Assembly (NCBI RefSeq): GCF_018324385.1
Contig: NZ_AP019536.1
Location: 124,001-188,000 of the forward strand
Source: Ferrigenium kumadai
Lineage (GTDB): Bacteria; Pseudomonadota; Gammaproteobacteria; Burkholderiales; Gallionellaceae
Reading direction: 5' to 3'
Length of the DNA: 64,000 bases
In this document: positions 46,563 through 55,782 of the stretch, one piece after another
Position numbering within the stretch: the stretch's first letter is position 1
How the letters are laid out: each line of letters begins with the position of its first letter
Made by a program: the position numbers and the translations under genes
Notes under the pieces: model-generated
The model's input: only the letters and a program-made list of their open reading frames with translations
The model's database searches: none
What the model was told of the DNA's origin: nothing

Positions 46563-47393
46563 CTATAAACTTATCTCACCCTCGAAAACGGAGATCGCCG
46601 GGCCGGTCATCAGCACCGGCTCACCTTCGCCGTTCCAGGCGATGGTCAACTGGCCGCCGCGCGTGACGACGTTCACCGGGCTGTCCAGCAGGCCGCGGCG
46701 GATGCCGGCGACCACCGCCGCGCAGGCGCCGGTGCCGCATGACAGCGTCTCGCCGGCGCCGCGCTCGTACACGCGCAGGCGGATGTGGCTGCGGTCCTTC
46801 ACCTGCATGAAGCCGGCGTTGACGCGATTGGGGAAGCGCGGGTGGTGCTCGATCAGCGGCCCCAGCTTTTCCACCGGCGCATGCTCGACATCGGCGACGA
46901 TCTGCACCGCGTGCGGGTTGCCCATCGACACCGCACTGATCTCCAGCGTCTCGCCCGCCACTTCCAGCGGCTCGCTCACCGCGCCCTGACCCACGAACGG
47001 GATGTACTCGGGGGCGAACATCGGCGCGCCCATGTTCACCGTCACGCGACCGTCGTCTTCGAGGCGCGGCTTGATCAGCCCGCTCTTGGTCTCCACCACG
47101 ATCTCGCGCTTCGGCGTGAGCTTGTGGTCGTGCACGAAGCGCACGAAGCAGCGCGCGCCGTTGCCGCACTGCTCGACCTCGCCGCCGTCGGCGTTGAAGA
47201 TGCGGTAGCGGAAGTCCGCATCGGCATGCTGCGATTTTTCCACCAGCAGGATCTGGTCGCAGCCCACGCCGAAATGGCGGTCGGCGAGGAAGCGCAGTTG
47301 TTCCGGCGACAGCGCGACCTTCTGGCGCACGCCGTCGATCACGACGAAGTCGTTGCCTGCGCCGTGCATCTTGGTGAATTTCAATTGCATCAT
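46563..47393 (-). CDS. dapF: Diaminopimelate epimerase
   Basis: Interconverts L,L- and meso-diaminopimelate for lysine and wall precursors. The 276-residue protein has the catalytic cysteines in [11 protein letters not shown] (about residue 75) and [10 protein letters not shown] (about 220), and starts [16 protein letters not shown] with two adjacent ATGs. It is clustered with DUF484 and xerC. Confidence 0.96.
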   Translation of the reverse strand: MMQLKFTKMHGAGNDFVVIDGVRQKVALSPEQLRFLADRHFGVGCDQILLVEKSQHADADFRYRIFNADGGEVEQCGNGARCFVRFVHDHKLTPKREIVVETKSGLIKPRLEDDGRVTVNMGAPMFAPEYIPFVGQGAVSEPLEVAGETLEISAVSMGNPHAVQIVADVEHAPVEKLGPLIEHHPRFPNRVNAGFMQVKDRSHIRLRVYERGAGETLSCGTGACAAVVAGIRRGLLDSPVNVVTRGGQLTIAWNGEGEPVLMTGPAISVFEGEISL

Positions 47394-47396
47394 TGG

Positions 47397-47978
47397 TTAT
47401 TCCTCATTGCCGATCAATTCGGCGTGCCGAAAACAATTTCTGGTATGGTCGTTGACCATGCCGGTCGCCTGCATGAAGGCGTAGCAGATCGTCGTGCCGA
47501 CGAACTTGAAGCCGCGCCGTTTCAGTTCCTTGCTCATCGCGTCCGACCCGGGCGTGCTGGCGGGCACGTCGGCGAGGCTGCGCCAGGAATTCTGTTTCGG
47601 CTTGCCTCCGGCGAACTGCCAGATGAATGCATCGAAACTGCCGAACTCGTCCTGCACATCGAGAAACTTCTGCGCGTTGACCACCGCGGATTCCAGCTTC
47701 AGGCGGTTGCGCACGATGCCCGGATCCTGCAGCAGCGATTCTATTTTATTCGCGTCGTATCGGGCAATGCGCGCCGCATCGAAACCTTCGAACGCGGCGC
47801 GGTAGTTGTCGCGCTTGCGCAGGATGGTGATCCAGCTCAGGCCTGCCTGCGCGCCTTCCAGGATCAGGAACTCGAACAGCGCACGGTCATCGTGCAATGG
47901 AACGCCCCATTCGCTGTCGTGGTAGGCGCGGTACAGCGGATCGTTCCCGGCCCAGGCGCAGCGGCTCTTACTCGTCAT
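47397..47978 (-). CDS. tag: DNA-3-methyladenine glycosylase I
   Basis: Base-excision enzyme removing 3-methyladenine. The start at 47978 gives 193 residues, typical. The N-terminal SRCAWAG with Cys7, the YHDSEWGVP motif and the C-terminal NDHTRNCFRH provide the zinc-snap residues. GLSWITILRKRDNYR is the helix-hairpin-helix zone. It is followed by dapF after a 3-base gap, so the genes are likely co-transcribed. Overlaps the CoA-binding gene by four bases. Confidence 0.94.
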   Translation of the reverse strand: MTSKSRCAWAGNDPLYRAYHDSEWGVPLHDDRALFEFLILEGAQAGLSWITILRKRDNYRAAFEGFDAARIARYDANKIESLLQDPGIVRNRLKLESAVVNAQKFLDVQDEFGSFDAFIWQFAGGKPKQNSWRSLADVPASTPGSDAMSKELKRRGFKFVGTTICYAFMQATGMVNDHTRNCFRHAELIGNEE

Positions 47979-48400
47979 GCATCCGTTCCGCACAGGTGCA
48001 CGCAGTCGCGCCACATGCAGCGGTCCATCACCACGGTGATGCCCGCCTGCTGCGCGCGCAGCGCGGCTTCCTCGTTGATCACGCCGTCCTGCAGCCAGAT
48101 GCGCTTGATGCCGAGCTTGATGCAGCTGTCCACGATCTCCGGCACATGTTCGGGGGCGCGGAACACGTCCACGATGTCCGGCAGTTCGGGCAGGCTCTCC
48201 AGGTCGGGATAAGCCTTTTCGCCCAGCACCTCGTCGACCAGCGGCCTGACGGGAATGATGCGGTAGCCCTTGCCCTGCAGCCCGCGCGCCACGCCGAAGC
48301 TGGGGCGCGATTCGTTCGGCGACAGGCCGACTACGGCGATGCTGTGCACGGTTTGCAGCAGCTGGCGTATCTCGTCGAGAGTGGGGTTGGTGAAATTCAT
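47975..48400 (-). CDS. CoA-binding (YccU-type) protein
   Basis: Small Rossmann-fold protein of 141 residues with the CoA-binding motif SIAVVGLSPNESRPS and the closing IWLQDGVINEEAALRAQQAG ... MDRCMWRDCVHL. Members are soluble and of unknown role. The start at 48400 gives the typical length and is the first gene of this minus-strand run. Confidence 0.88.
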   Translation of the reverse strand: MNFTNPTLDEIRQLLQTVHSIAVVGLSPNESRPSFGVARGLQGKGYRIIPVRPLVDEVLGEKAYPDLESLPELPDIVDVFRAPEHVPEIVDSCIKLGIKRIWLQDGVINEEAALRAQQAGITVVMDRCMWRDCVHLCGTDA

Positions 48401-48473
48401 GGTCGATCCGGGTTGTTGATGCGGCGCAATGGCAGCCATAATAAACTATTGCCCGATACGAAGAGGTGCCGCC

Positions 48474-50375
48474 TTGAGTGCGATCCATCCGTCCCAGTTG
48501 AACTTTCTTGCCAGACATGCGCCTTTCGATCACATGGAGCCCGGACACCTCCTGTGGATGCTGGAACGCATGCGTCTCGGCTACTACGCCGCGGGCGAGG
48601 TGATCGTGTCTCCGGAGCAGGGGGCGGTGGACCGCTTCCTGGTCATCAAGCAGGGCATGGTGCACGGCGAGCAGAACGTCGCCCACGCATCCGAAGCGGA
48701 TACCTGGCTGGAGCTGGCGGAGGGGGAGTGCTTCCCGCTGGGCGCGCTGCTGGCCGATCGTCCGGTCGCGAGTGTTTACAGGGCCGGCAGCGACACGTTC
48801 TGCTACGAGCTTCCTGCCGCAGATTTCCGGCAGTTGAACGAGATGAGCGCCGCGTTCCGCGATTTCTGCACGCGGCGCATCGCCAACCTGCTGGAACATT
48901 CCAAGCAGGTCATCCAGGCGCAGTACAGCCATTCCAGCGTCGAACAGCAATCGCTGGCCAGTCCGCTGTCGGCGATCATCCGGCGCGCGCCGGTGACCTG
49001 TGCGCCCGACACTTCCGTGCGGCGGGTGCTGGAAGTCATGCACGAACAGCGCATCGGCTCCATGGTCGCAACCGACGAAGAGGCGCGGCCGCTGGGTATC
49101 CTGACGCTGCACGACGTGCTGGACCGCATCGCGCTCCCGCAGATCGATCTCGATCAGCCGGTTATCCAAGTGATGAGCGCACACCTGTCGAGCATGCCGC
49201 CGCAGGCGCAGGCGCATGAGGCAGCGCTGATGATGGCGAAGCACGGCTTCCGGCATGTGCTGGTGGTCGAGAACGAGCGGCTGATTGGCTTGATCTCGGA
49301 AAAGGACCTGTTTGCCTTGCAGCGCGTCGGCCTGCGCGAGATCGGTTCGACCATACGCCACGCAGAGACTCCCGAAGTGTTGCAACAGGCCGCCGCCGAC
49401 ATCCGGCACATGGCGCACAACATGATGGCGCAGGGTGTGGCGCCGGAGCAGCTGACCCAGTTCATCTCGACCTTCAACGACCTGCTCACCGCCCGCGTGG
49501 TGGAGCTGGAGTGCAAGGCCAGCGGCTTGCTTGGCACGCCTTTGCACGAGGGTCTGTGCTGGATGGCCTTGGGGTCGGAAGGGCGCGTCGAGCAGACGCT
49601 GAACACCGACCAGGACAACGCGATCATCTTCGACGTGCCGCAAGGCATGGACGCGGACGAGGTGCGCGAGAAACTGTTGCCGGTGGCGAAGCGCATCAAC
49701 GAGACGCTGGCGTTGTGCGGCTTCCCCCTGTGCAAGGGCGAGATCATGGCGGGCAATCCCAAGTGGTGCCTGTCGCTGGAGGAGTGGAAGCGCACCTTCT
49801 CCGGCTGGCTCAGCGGCGGCTCGCCGGAAGCGCTGCTGCACGCGACCATCTTCTTCGACTTCCGCTCGCTGTATGGTGCGCATCACCTGGCCGAGGACCT
49901 GCGGGGCTGGCTGGCACGGGTCGCCAGCGACAACAGCCGCTTTCTGCACCTGATGGCGGAGAACGCACTGAACAATCGTCCGCCGCTGGGCGTGGTGCGC
50001 GACTTCGTGGTGGGCAAGGAGAACAAGCTGGACCTGAAGGTGAACGGCATCACGCCGTTCGTGGATGCGGCGCGCATCTTCAGCCTGGCGGCCGGAGTGA
50101 CGCAGACGAACACTATCCAGCGCCTGCGCCTGAGTGCGGCCAAGATGAACCTGCACGAGTCGGAGATCGATGCCTGGATCGATGCCTTGCTGTTCATCCA
50201 GGTGTTGCGCTTGCGCCATCACGACGAGTCGAGCGCAGAGGGAGCCGGCGATGCCGCGCTGGACAACAAAATCGATCCGGAAAAATTGAACGAGCTGGAC
50301 CGACGCATCCTGAAGGAAGCCTTCCGCCAGGCACGCAAACTGCAGGCGCGGCTGTCGCTGGAGTACCACCTGTGA
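48474..50375 (+). CDS. cNMP-binding, CBS-pair, DUF294 nucleotidyltransferase protein
   Basis: A soluble 633-residue regulator. In order: a cyclic nucleotide-binding domain (about 20-140), a pair of CBS domains (about 155-290, SPLSAIIRRAPVTCAPDTSV), the DUF294 nucleotidyltransferase (GSEGRVEQTLNTDQDNAI near 368) and its substrate-binding helical domain. A TTG start at 48474 with GAGG 7 bases upstream is preferred; ATG at 48429 is the alternative. It is coupled to the exonuclease that follows and probably modulates its neighbours; in relatives this pair lies next to acetate/solute transport genes, as here. Confidence 0.87.
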   Translation: MSAIHPSQLNFLARHAPFDHMEPGHLLWMLERMRLGYYAAGEVIVSPEQGAVDRFLVIKQGMVHGEQNVAHASEADTWLELAEGECFPLGALLADRPVASVYRAGSDTFCYELPAADFRQLNEMSAAFRDFCTRRIANLLEHSKQVIQAQYSHSSVEQQSLASPLSAIIRRAPVTCAPDTSVRRVLEVMHEQRIGSMVATDEEARPLGILTLHDVLDRIALPQIDLDQPVIQVMSAHLSSMPPQAQAHEAALMMAKHGFRHVLVVENERLIGLISEKDLFALQRVGLREIGSTIRHAETPEVLQQAAADIRHMAHNMMAQGVAPEQLTQFISTFNDLLTARVVELECKASGLLGTPLHEGLCWMALGSEGRVEQTLNTDQDNAIIFDVPQGMDADEVREKLLPVAKRINETLALCGFPLCKGEIMAGNPKWCLSLEEWKRTFSGWLSGGSPEALLHATIFFDFRSLYGAHHLAEDLRGWLARVASDNSRFLHLMAENALNNRPPLGVVRDFVVGKENKLDLKVNGITPFVDAARIFSLAAGVTQTNTIQRLRLSAAKMNLHESEIDAWIDALLFIQVLRLRHHDESSAEGAGDAALDNKIDPEKLNELDRRILKEAFRQARKLQARLSLEYHL

Positions 50376-51085
50376 TTTCGAGGCTGGCGCGCTGGTTTGG
50401 CCGCGGGCCGCAGCTGAGCCCGGAGCAGCAACATCGATTGGACGCTTGGGAGGCACTGCCCCAAGCCGACCTGGATGTGCCGTTCGGCGAGACGCGCTGT
50501 GTGGTGGTGGATGTGGAGACCACTGGGCTCAACCTGATGCAGGACCGTCTCATCTCCATCGGGGCCGTGGCCGTGGTGAACGGCAAGATCGATTTCGGCG
50601 ACAGTTTCTATGTGGTGTTGCAGCAGCAGGCGGCCAGCGAAAAGAAGAACATCCTGCTGCACGGCATCAGCACTTCGGTGCAACTCGAAGGCGCGCTGCC
50701 GGCGGACGCCTTGCTGGCTTTTCTCGACTATCTCGGCAAATCGCCGCTCGTCGCGTTCCATGTGACCTTCGACGAAACGATGATCCGCCGCGCATTGCGC
50801 GAGTACCTCGGTCTTTCCTTCAGGCATCCGTGGGTGGATCTGGCCTATGTGATGCCCGGCCTGAATCCACCGCTGGCGAAGAGATATCGCGCGCTGGACG
50901 ACTGGATCGGACATTTCGGCATCCGCATCGATGTCCGCCACAACGCGCTGGCGGACGCTCTGGCCACCGCGCAACTGTTCCAGGTCGCCCTTGCGCAGGC
51001 GGGCAAAAAGGACATTGCCGACTACGCCGGCCTGCGTGACCTGGAACAGGCGCAGCGCTGGATAAGCACTGTAAGCCGGCTGTAA
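50372..51085 (+). CDS. DnaQ-family (DEDDh) 3'-5' exonuclease
   Basis: A 237-residue exonuclease-fold protein with VVVDVETTGLN (Asp-x-Glu, about residue 46), a conserved Asp in HVTFDETMI and RHNALADALATA with the His and Asp of the DEDDh set. It starts at GTG inside the previous stop codon, so it is translationally coupled. As with DnaQ paralogues of this type, it need not be part of DNA polymerase III; a role linked to the neighbour with CBS domains is possible. Confidence 0.85.
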   Translation: MISRLARWFGRGPQLSPEQQHRLDAWEALPQADLDVPFGETRCVVVDVETTGLNLMQDRLISIGAVAVVNGKIDFGDSFYVVLQQQAASEKKNILLHGISTSVQLEGALPADALLAFLDYLGKSPLVAFHVTFDETMIRRALREYLGLSFRHPWVDLAYVMPGLNPPLAKRYRALDDWIGHFGIRIDVRHNALADALATAQLFQVALAQAGKKDIADYAGLRDLEQAQRWISTVSRL

Positions 51086-51169
51086 GCTATATCACGTAAT
51101 CTGCATGTGGTTTTATGAGGGGGGGCGGTCTGTTTGCCCCTGACATGTTGGTTGTCTGTGGAGGCGAGT

Positions 51170-51493
51170 ATGTCTAATTCAAATGTCAATTGGGCGGCGA
51201 TCGATGCCAATCCCAAGTTCCAGGCTCTGCATCGCAAGAAGACGTTTTTCCTGTGGGGGCTGATGGTTTTCTCCATCATCTATTACTTCCTGTTGCCGAT
51301 CGGTGCTGCGTACTACAAGGAACTGTTCAATACCAAGGTGTGGGGCGTGGTCAACTTCGGCCTGCTGTTCGCCTTGTCCGAGTTCGTGGTCGCATGGGCG
51401 ATCGCTTTCGTCTATTCGAAGAAGGCCAATGCCCAGTTCGATGCGATGGCGCAAGAGATCATCAATGATGTGAACAGCGGGAGAATCAAATGA
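51170..51493 (+). CDS. DUF485 membrane protein (YjcH-like)
   Basis: Inner-membrane protein of 107 residues with two helices (about 25-47 and 60-85). The NPKFQALHRKKTFF opening and KKANAQFDAMAQEI ending are typical of DUF485. These small proteins are co-encoded with acetate/solute symporters (yjcH-actP in E. coli), as here. The start follows GAGG, and the end overlaps the symporter start by four bases. Confidence 0.9.
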   Translation: MSNSNVNWAAIDANPKFQALHRKKTFFLWGLMVFSIIYYFLLPIGAAYYKELFNTKVWGVVNFGLLFALSEFVVAWAIAFVYSKKANAQFDAMAQEIINDVNSGRIK

Positions 51494-53574
51494 GCAAGAA
51501 CCATATCAATTTCTTCCTGGCCGCGATCGCGCTGCTGGGTTGCACGGCCGCTTATGCGGCCGGTGGTGCGGTGGCGGACGAGTTCAAGTGGATGACCTTC
51601 GCCGTGTTCGGCGTGATCATCGCGATCACGATGGCCATCACCTTCTGGGCGGCGCGTTCCACGCATACGACTTCCGAGTTCTATGCGGCGGGCCGTTCGG
51701 TCAGCGGCATCCAGAACGGCTGGGCGATCGCGGGCGACTACCTGTCCGCAGCGTCCTTCCTGGGTATCGCCGGTCTGATCTCGCTGTACGGCTATGACGG
51801 CTTCATGTACTCCGTGGGCTGGCTGGTTGCTTACATCACCGTGTTGCTGGTGATCGCCGAGCCCTGCCGCAACATCGGCAAGTACACCATGGGCGACATC
51901 CTCGCCTTCCGTAACGATCCGAAGAAGACCAAGACCGTGGCGGCGCTGTCCACCATTACCGTGTCCACCTTCTACCTGACCGCTCAGATGGTCGGCGGCG
52001 GCGTGCTGATCAAGACGCTGATCGGTATCGACTACGAGATCTCCGTGATCGGCGTGGGCATCCTGATGCTGGCTTATGTGGTGTTCGGCGGCATGAAGGC
52101 GACCACCTGGGTGCAGATCACCAAGGCGGTGTTGCTGGTGACAGCTTCCATCATCCTGGTTGCAATGGTTTGGGCGCCGTATGGCTTCAGCCTGCCTGGC
52201 TACCTGCAAGCGGTGGTCGGCGATAGCGATGTTCAGAAGCAAGTCGCGAAGCTGCTGGGCGACAAGGCTGCCAACATGACTCCGGAAGAGCTGGGCCAGC
52301 GCTTCCTCGAGCCGGGCCTGTTCCTGAAGAACCCGATCGACCAGATCTCCCTGGGCCTGGCGCTGGTGCTGGGTACCGCAGGTATGCCTCACATCCTGAT
52401 GCGTTTCTTCACCGTGCCGACGGCACAGGCAGCACGCACTTCCGTCATCTGGGCGATGGGCATCATCGGCGGCTTCTATGTGCTGACCCTGTTCCTGGGC
52501 ACCGGCGCTGCGATGCTGGTCGGTCCGGACAAGATCGCTTCCATCGACGCAGGCGGCAACATGGCCGGCCCGTTGCTGGCGCAGTTTCTGGGCGGAGGTG
52601 AGCAATCGTACCTGGGCAACTTCATGCTGGCCTTCGTGGCAGCGGTGGCGTTCGCCACCATCGTGGCAGTGGTGGCCGGCCTGGTGCTGGCATCCGCTTC
52701 CGCGATGGCGCACGACATCTACGTCGGTGTGATCCGCGGCGACCATGCCACTCCGAAGGAGCAAGTGGTTGCAGCGCGTGTCGCTTCCGTCATCGTCGGC
52801 GTGATCGCGATCATCGTGGGCATCATGGCCAAGGGCCAGAACGTCGCGCACCTGGTGGCGCTGGCCTTCGCGGTTGCGGCCTCTTCCAACCTGCCTGCCG
52901 TGTTCCTCACCCTGTACTGGAAGAAGTGCAACACCAACGGCATCATCGCCGGCATGGTGGTCGGCACGCTGACCGCGATCGGTCTGGTGATGGTCTCCCC
53001 CAACATGACTTATCCGAAGGCTGTCATCGCTTCGGCCAATAAGGTGTTGAACGGCGAGCCCGCAGTGCCTGCGAAGGAAGCACAACCTGCCGTCGAGCGT
53101 TCGAGCTTCATGTGCGAACTGTTCGCGCTGGAAGGTTGCGTCACCGCCAAACCGGCACAGCCTGCGACCCCTGAGAAGGCTGCGAAGCCGGGCGCTGCCG
53201 AGAAGCTCGCCAAGCTGAACGAGAAGGCAACCGCGCTGGAGACATCGTTGCCGACCATCGCCGATGTGGTGGCCAAGGCCACAGCCGAGGCTGATCTCGC
53301 CAAGGTGAAGAAGGACATCGCCGCGACTGAGAAGGCCAAAGCCAAGGCGGAAGCCGACCTCGCGAAGTTCGAAGGTCAGACCACCAGCATCATGGGTCTG
53401 GAGAAGCCCTTCTTCCTGCTGAAGAACCCAGGCTTGATCTCCATCCCGCTGGGCTTCCTGATGGTGATCCTGTTCTCGCTGTTCACGCGCGACAAGCGTG
53501 CTGAAGAGATGTGGGACGAGCTCTACGTGCGCCAGAACACCGGCATCAACGCAGAGGCTGCGACAGCACACTAA
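51490..53574 (+). CDS. Sodium:solute symporter, ActP-like, with a large coiled-coil insertion
   Basis: A 694-residue SSS-family transporter with a signal-peptide-like start, probably for acetate or another short organic acid. The core is AGRSVSGIQNGWAIAGDYLS, the GMPHILMRFFTVPT motif and about 13 helices. Between the last helices, residues about 515-635 hold an extra segment: two short Cys-containing stretches, an Ala/Lys/Glu-rich coiled coil (DLAKVKKDIAATEKAKAKAE) and then the final helix. E. coli ActP is near 550 residues, so this adds about 120-140. Substrate is inferred from family and from the DUF485 partner. Confidence 0.85.
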   Translation: MSKNHINFFLAAIALLGCTAAYAAGGAVADEFKWMTFAVFGVIIAITMAITFWAARSTHTTSEFYAAGRSVSGIQNGWAIAGDYLSAASFLGIAGLISLYGYDGFMYSVGWLVAYITVLLVIAEPCRNIGKYTMGDILAFRNDPKKTKTVAALSTITVSTFYLTAQMVGGGVLIKTLIGIDYEISVIGVGILMLAYVVFGGMKATTWVQITKAVLLVTASIILVAMVWAPYGFSLPGYLQAVVGDSDVQKQVAKLLGDKAANMTPEELGQRFLEPGLFLKNPIDQISLGLALVLGTAGMPHILMRFFTVPTAQAARTSVIWAMGIIGGFYVLTLFLGTGAAMLVGPDKIASIDAGGNMAGPLLAQFLGGGEQSYLGNFMLAFVAAVAFATIVAVVAGLVLASASAMAHDIYVGVIRGDHATPKEQVVAARVASVIVGVIAIIVGIMAKGQNVAHLVALAFAVAASSNLPAVFLTLYWKKCNTNGIIAGMVVGTLTAIGLVMVSPNMTYPKAVIASANKVLNGEPAVPAKEAQPAVERSSFMCELFALEGCVTAKPAQPATPEKAAKPGAAEKLAKLNEKATALETSLPTIADVVAKATAEADLAKVKKDIAATEKAKAKAEADLAKFEGQTTSIMGLEKPFFLLKNPGLISIPLGFLMVILFSLFTRDKRAEEMWDELYVRQNTGINAEAATAH

Positions 53575-53600
53575 GCAGCTCATAAGTTGTTCCTCCCCTT

Positions 53601-53629
53601 GCCCCGCCGGTTCCCCGGCGGGGCTTTTT
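53601..53629 (+). terminator. Intrinsic terminator after the symporter
   Basis: GCCCCGCCGG (53601-53610) and CCGGCGGGGC (53615-53624) form a 10-bp perfect stem with loop TTCC, followed by five T. Confidence 0.92.
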
Positions 53630-53654
53630 ATTGGGCGAGGGGAAACGGGAGTCT

Positions 53655-53678
53655 TCCCGTGCAGGGCACGCTCCTACA
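53655..53678 (-). repeat. Diverged half-copy of the REP element
   Basis: TCCCGTGCAGGG through CTCCTACA matches the right arm of the paired REP at 24741-24764 at 20 of 24 aligned positions. It lies between the symporter terminator and parE. Confidence 0.5.
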
Positions 53679-53811
53679 ATTGGTTCACATGAGATGCGCG
53701 CTTAAACGCGGGAAGCCCGGAGAGCCGCTGTACAATTGCGACCTTTGCGGGTCGGGTAGCATGGCCCCATGATGTTTTGCGCTGTACATCACTTAACCAC
53801 AGGAGTAGCAG

Positions 53812-55782
53812 TTGAGCGTTAATTACGATGAGTCGTCATTCAAGGTGCTCCGCGGGCTGGAGCCCGTGCGCCAGCGTCCCGGCATGTACACGACGCTGGA
53901 CAATCCCAACCACATCATCACCGAAGTAGTCGACAACGCCTGCGACGAGGCGCTGGCCGGGTTCGCCAAGAACATCGTCGTCACCGCGTACACCGACGGT
54001 TCCGTCTCCGTGCAGGATGACGGCCGCGGCATCCCGGTCGGCATCCATCCGGAGGAGGGCGTGTCCGTCGTCGAGGTCGCGTTCACCGTGCTGCACTCAG
54101 GCGGCAAGTTCGACAAGGAGGCGGGCGGCGCATACAAGTTTGCGGGCGGCCTGCACGGCGTCGGCGTGGCCGTCACCAATGCGCTGTCCACCGCCGTCGA
54201 GATCACGGTGTACCGCGACGGCGGCGAGCATCATCTGCGCTTCGACAACGGCGTCGCGAAGAGTCCGTTGGCGAAACTGAGGGAATGCCCCAAGCGCAAG
54301 ACCGGCACCACCGTGCGGGCGTGGCCGGACGGCAAGTATTTCGACGCGCCCGCCGTCAACTTGTCGCAGCTGGAGCGCATGCTGCGCTCCAAGGCGGTGT
54401 TGCTGCCCGGCGTGACGGTCACGCTGCATATCGAGAAGACCGGCGAGACCAGGGCGTGGAACTACCCCGAGGGATTGCGCGGCTACCTCGCCGAGGCGCT
54501 GAATGCGCAGGAGGAGGGCGGCATGCTGGTCGCGCCGATCTTCTCGGGCGAGCGCTACATCCCCAAGGGCGACGACAACTACGCCGAGGGCGAGGGCGCG
54601 GCATGGGCGCTGGCCTGGACCGAGGAAGGCGCGATCACCCGCGAGTCCTATGTGAACCTGATCCCCACCTGGTCGGGCGGCACGCACGATTCCGGTCTGC
54701 GCGACGCGATGTTCAACGCGGTGAAGAGCTTCATCGAGCTGCACGGCATGATGCCCAAGGGTGTGAAGCTGACCTCGGACGACGTCTCGAACCGCGCCAG
54801 CTTCGTGCTCTCCGCGAAGGTGCTCGACCCCTCGTTCCAGGGGCAGACCAAGGATCGGCTGGTTTCGCGCACCGCGCTGAAGCTGGTCTCCTCCATGGTC
54901 AGCGATCCGCTGCTGCTGTGGCTGAACGAACACATCGACTACGGCAAGCGCATCGCCGAGATTGTCATCAAGCAGGCGCAGAGCCGCATGAAGTCGGCGC
55001 AGAAGGTCGAGAAGAAGAAGGGCTCTTCCGTCGCCGTGCTGCCCGGCAAGCTGACCGATGCGGCGGATTTCAATCCGGACCGCAACGAGCTGTTCCTGGT
55101 CGAGGGCGACTCCGCCGGCGGCTCCGCCAAGCAGGGCCGTAACAAGGAGTTCCAGGCCATCCTGCCGTTGCGCGGCAAGGTGCTCAACACCTTCGAGGTC
55201 GACCGCAACCGGCTGTTCGCCAACGCGGAAGTGCACGACATCGCCGTGGCGATCGGGGTCGATCCGCACGGCCCGGACGAGCAGGCCGACCTCTCCGGCC
55301 TGCGCTACAAGGGCATCTACATCATGGCCGACGCGGACGTGGACGGCTCGCATATCTCCACGCTGCTGCTGACGCTGTTCTTCCGCCACTTCCCGCAACT
55401 GGTCGCCAACGGCCACATCTTCCTCGCGCAGCCGCCGCTGTTCCGCGTCGATGTTCCGGCACAGGGCAAGAAGCCGATACGCAAGATCTACGCGCTGAAC
55501 GAGGACGAACTGGCGGCGACAGAAGACCGTTTGCGCAAGGACAAGGTGCGCGAGGGCAGCTGGTCCGTCTCGCGCTTCAAGGGCCTGGGCGAGATGAACC
55601 CGGAGCAGCTGTGGGATACGACCATGAATCCCGACACGCGGCGCGCGCTGTGCGTAGCGCTGGATGCGGGCTCTGTCGAAGCGACAGAAAACACCATGAC
55701 CATGCTGATGGCAAAACAGGAGTCGGGCTCGAGACGCGCCTGGCTCGAATATCACGGAAACGAGGTAACAGGCGATGTCTAA
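53812..55782 (+). CDS. parE: DNA topoisomerase IV subunit B
   Basis: ATPase subunit of topoisomerase IV, which decatenates daughter chromosomes. The 656-residue protein starts at TTG (53812) with AGGAG upstream and has the GHKL ATP motif [40 protein letters not shown], then the [19 protein letters not shown] and [10 protein letters not shown]. It pairs with parC after an 8-base overlap. The ParE rather than GyrB call rests on length and on the partner. Confidence 0.95.
   Translation: MSVNYDESSFKVLRGLEPVRQRPGMYTTLDNPNHIITEVVDNACDEALAGFAKNIVVTAYTDGSVSVQDDGRGIPVGIHPEEGVSVVEVAFTVLHSGGKFDKEAGGAYKFAGGLHGVGVAVTNALSTAVEITVYRDGGEHHLRFDNGVAKSPLAKLRECPKRKTGTTVRAWPDGKYFDAPAVNLSQLERMLRSKAVLLPGVTVTLHIEKTGETRAWNYPEGLRGYLAEALNAQEEGGMLVAPIFSGERYIPKGDDNYAEGEGAAWALAWTEEGAITRESYVNLIPTWSGGTHDSGLRDAMFNAVKSFIELHGMMPKGVKLTSDDVSNRASFVLSAKVLDPSFQGQTKDRLVSRTALKLVSSMVSDPLLLWLNEHIDYGKRIAEIVIKQAQSRMKSAQKVEKKKGSSVAVLPGKLTDAADFNPDRNELFLVEGDSAGGSAKQGRNKEFQAILPLRGKVLNTFEVDRNRLFANAEVHDIAVAIGVDPHGPDEQADLSGLRYKGIYIMADADVDGSHISTLLLTLFFRHFPQLVANGHIFLAQPPLFRVDVPAQGKKPIRKIYALNEDELAATEDRLRKDKVREGSWSVSRFKGLGEMNPEQLWDTTMNPDTRRALCVALDAGSVEATENTMTMLMAKQESGSRRAWLEYHGNEVTGDV

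Noticed and set aside
47397-50456. 1019-codon minus frame containing tag
   Set aside because: Only the last 193 codons match a family (tag). The rest runs antisense to the CBS protein, so the start was moved to 47978.
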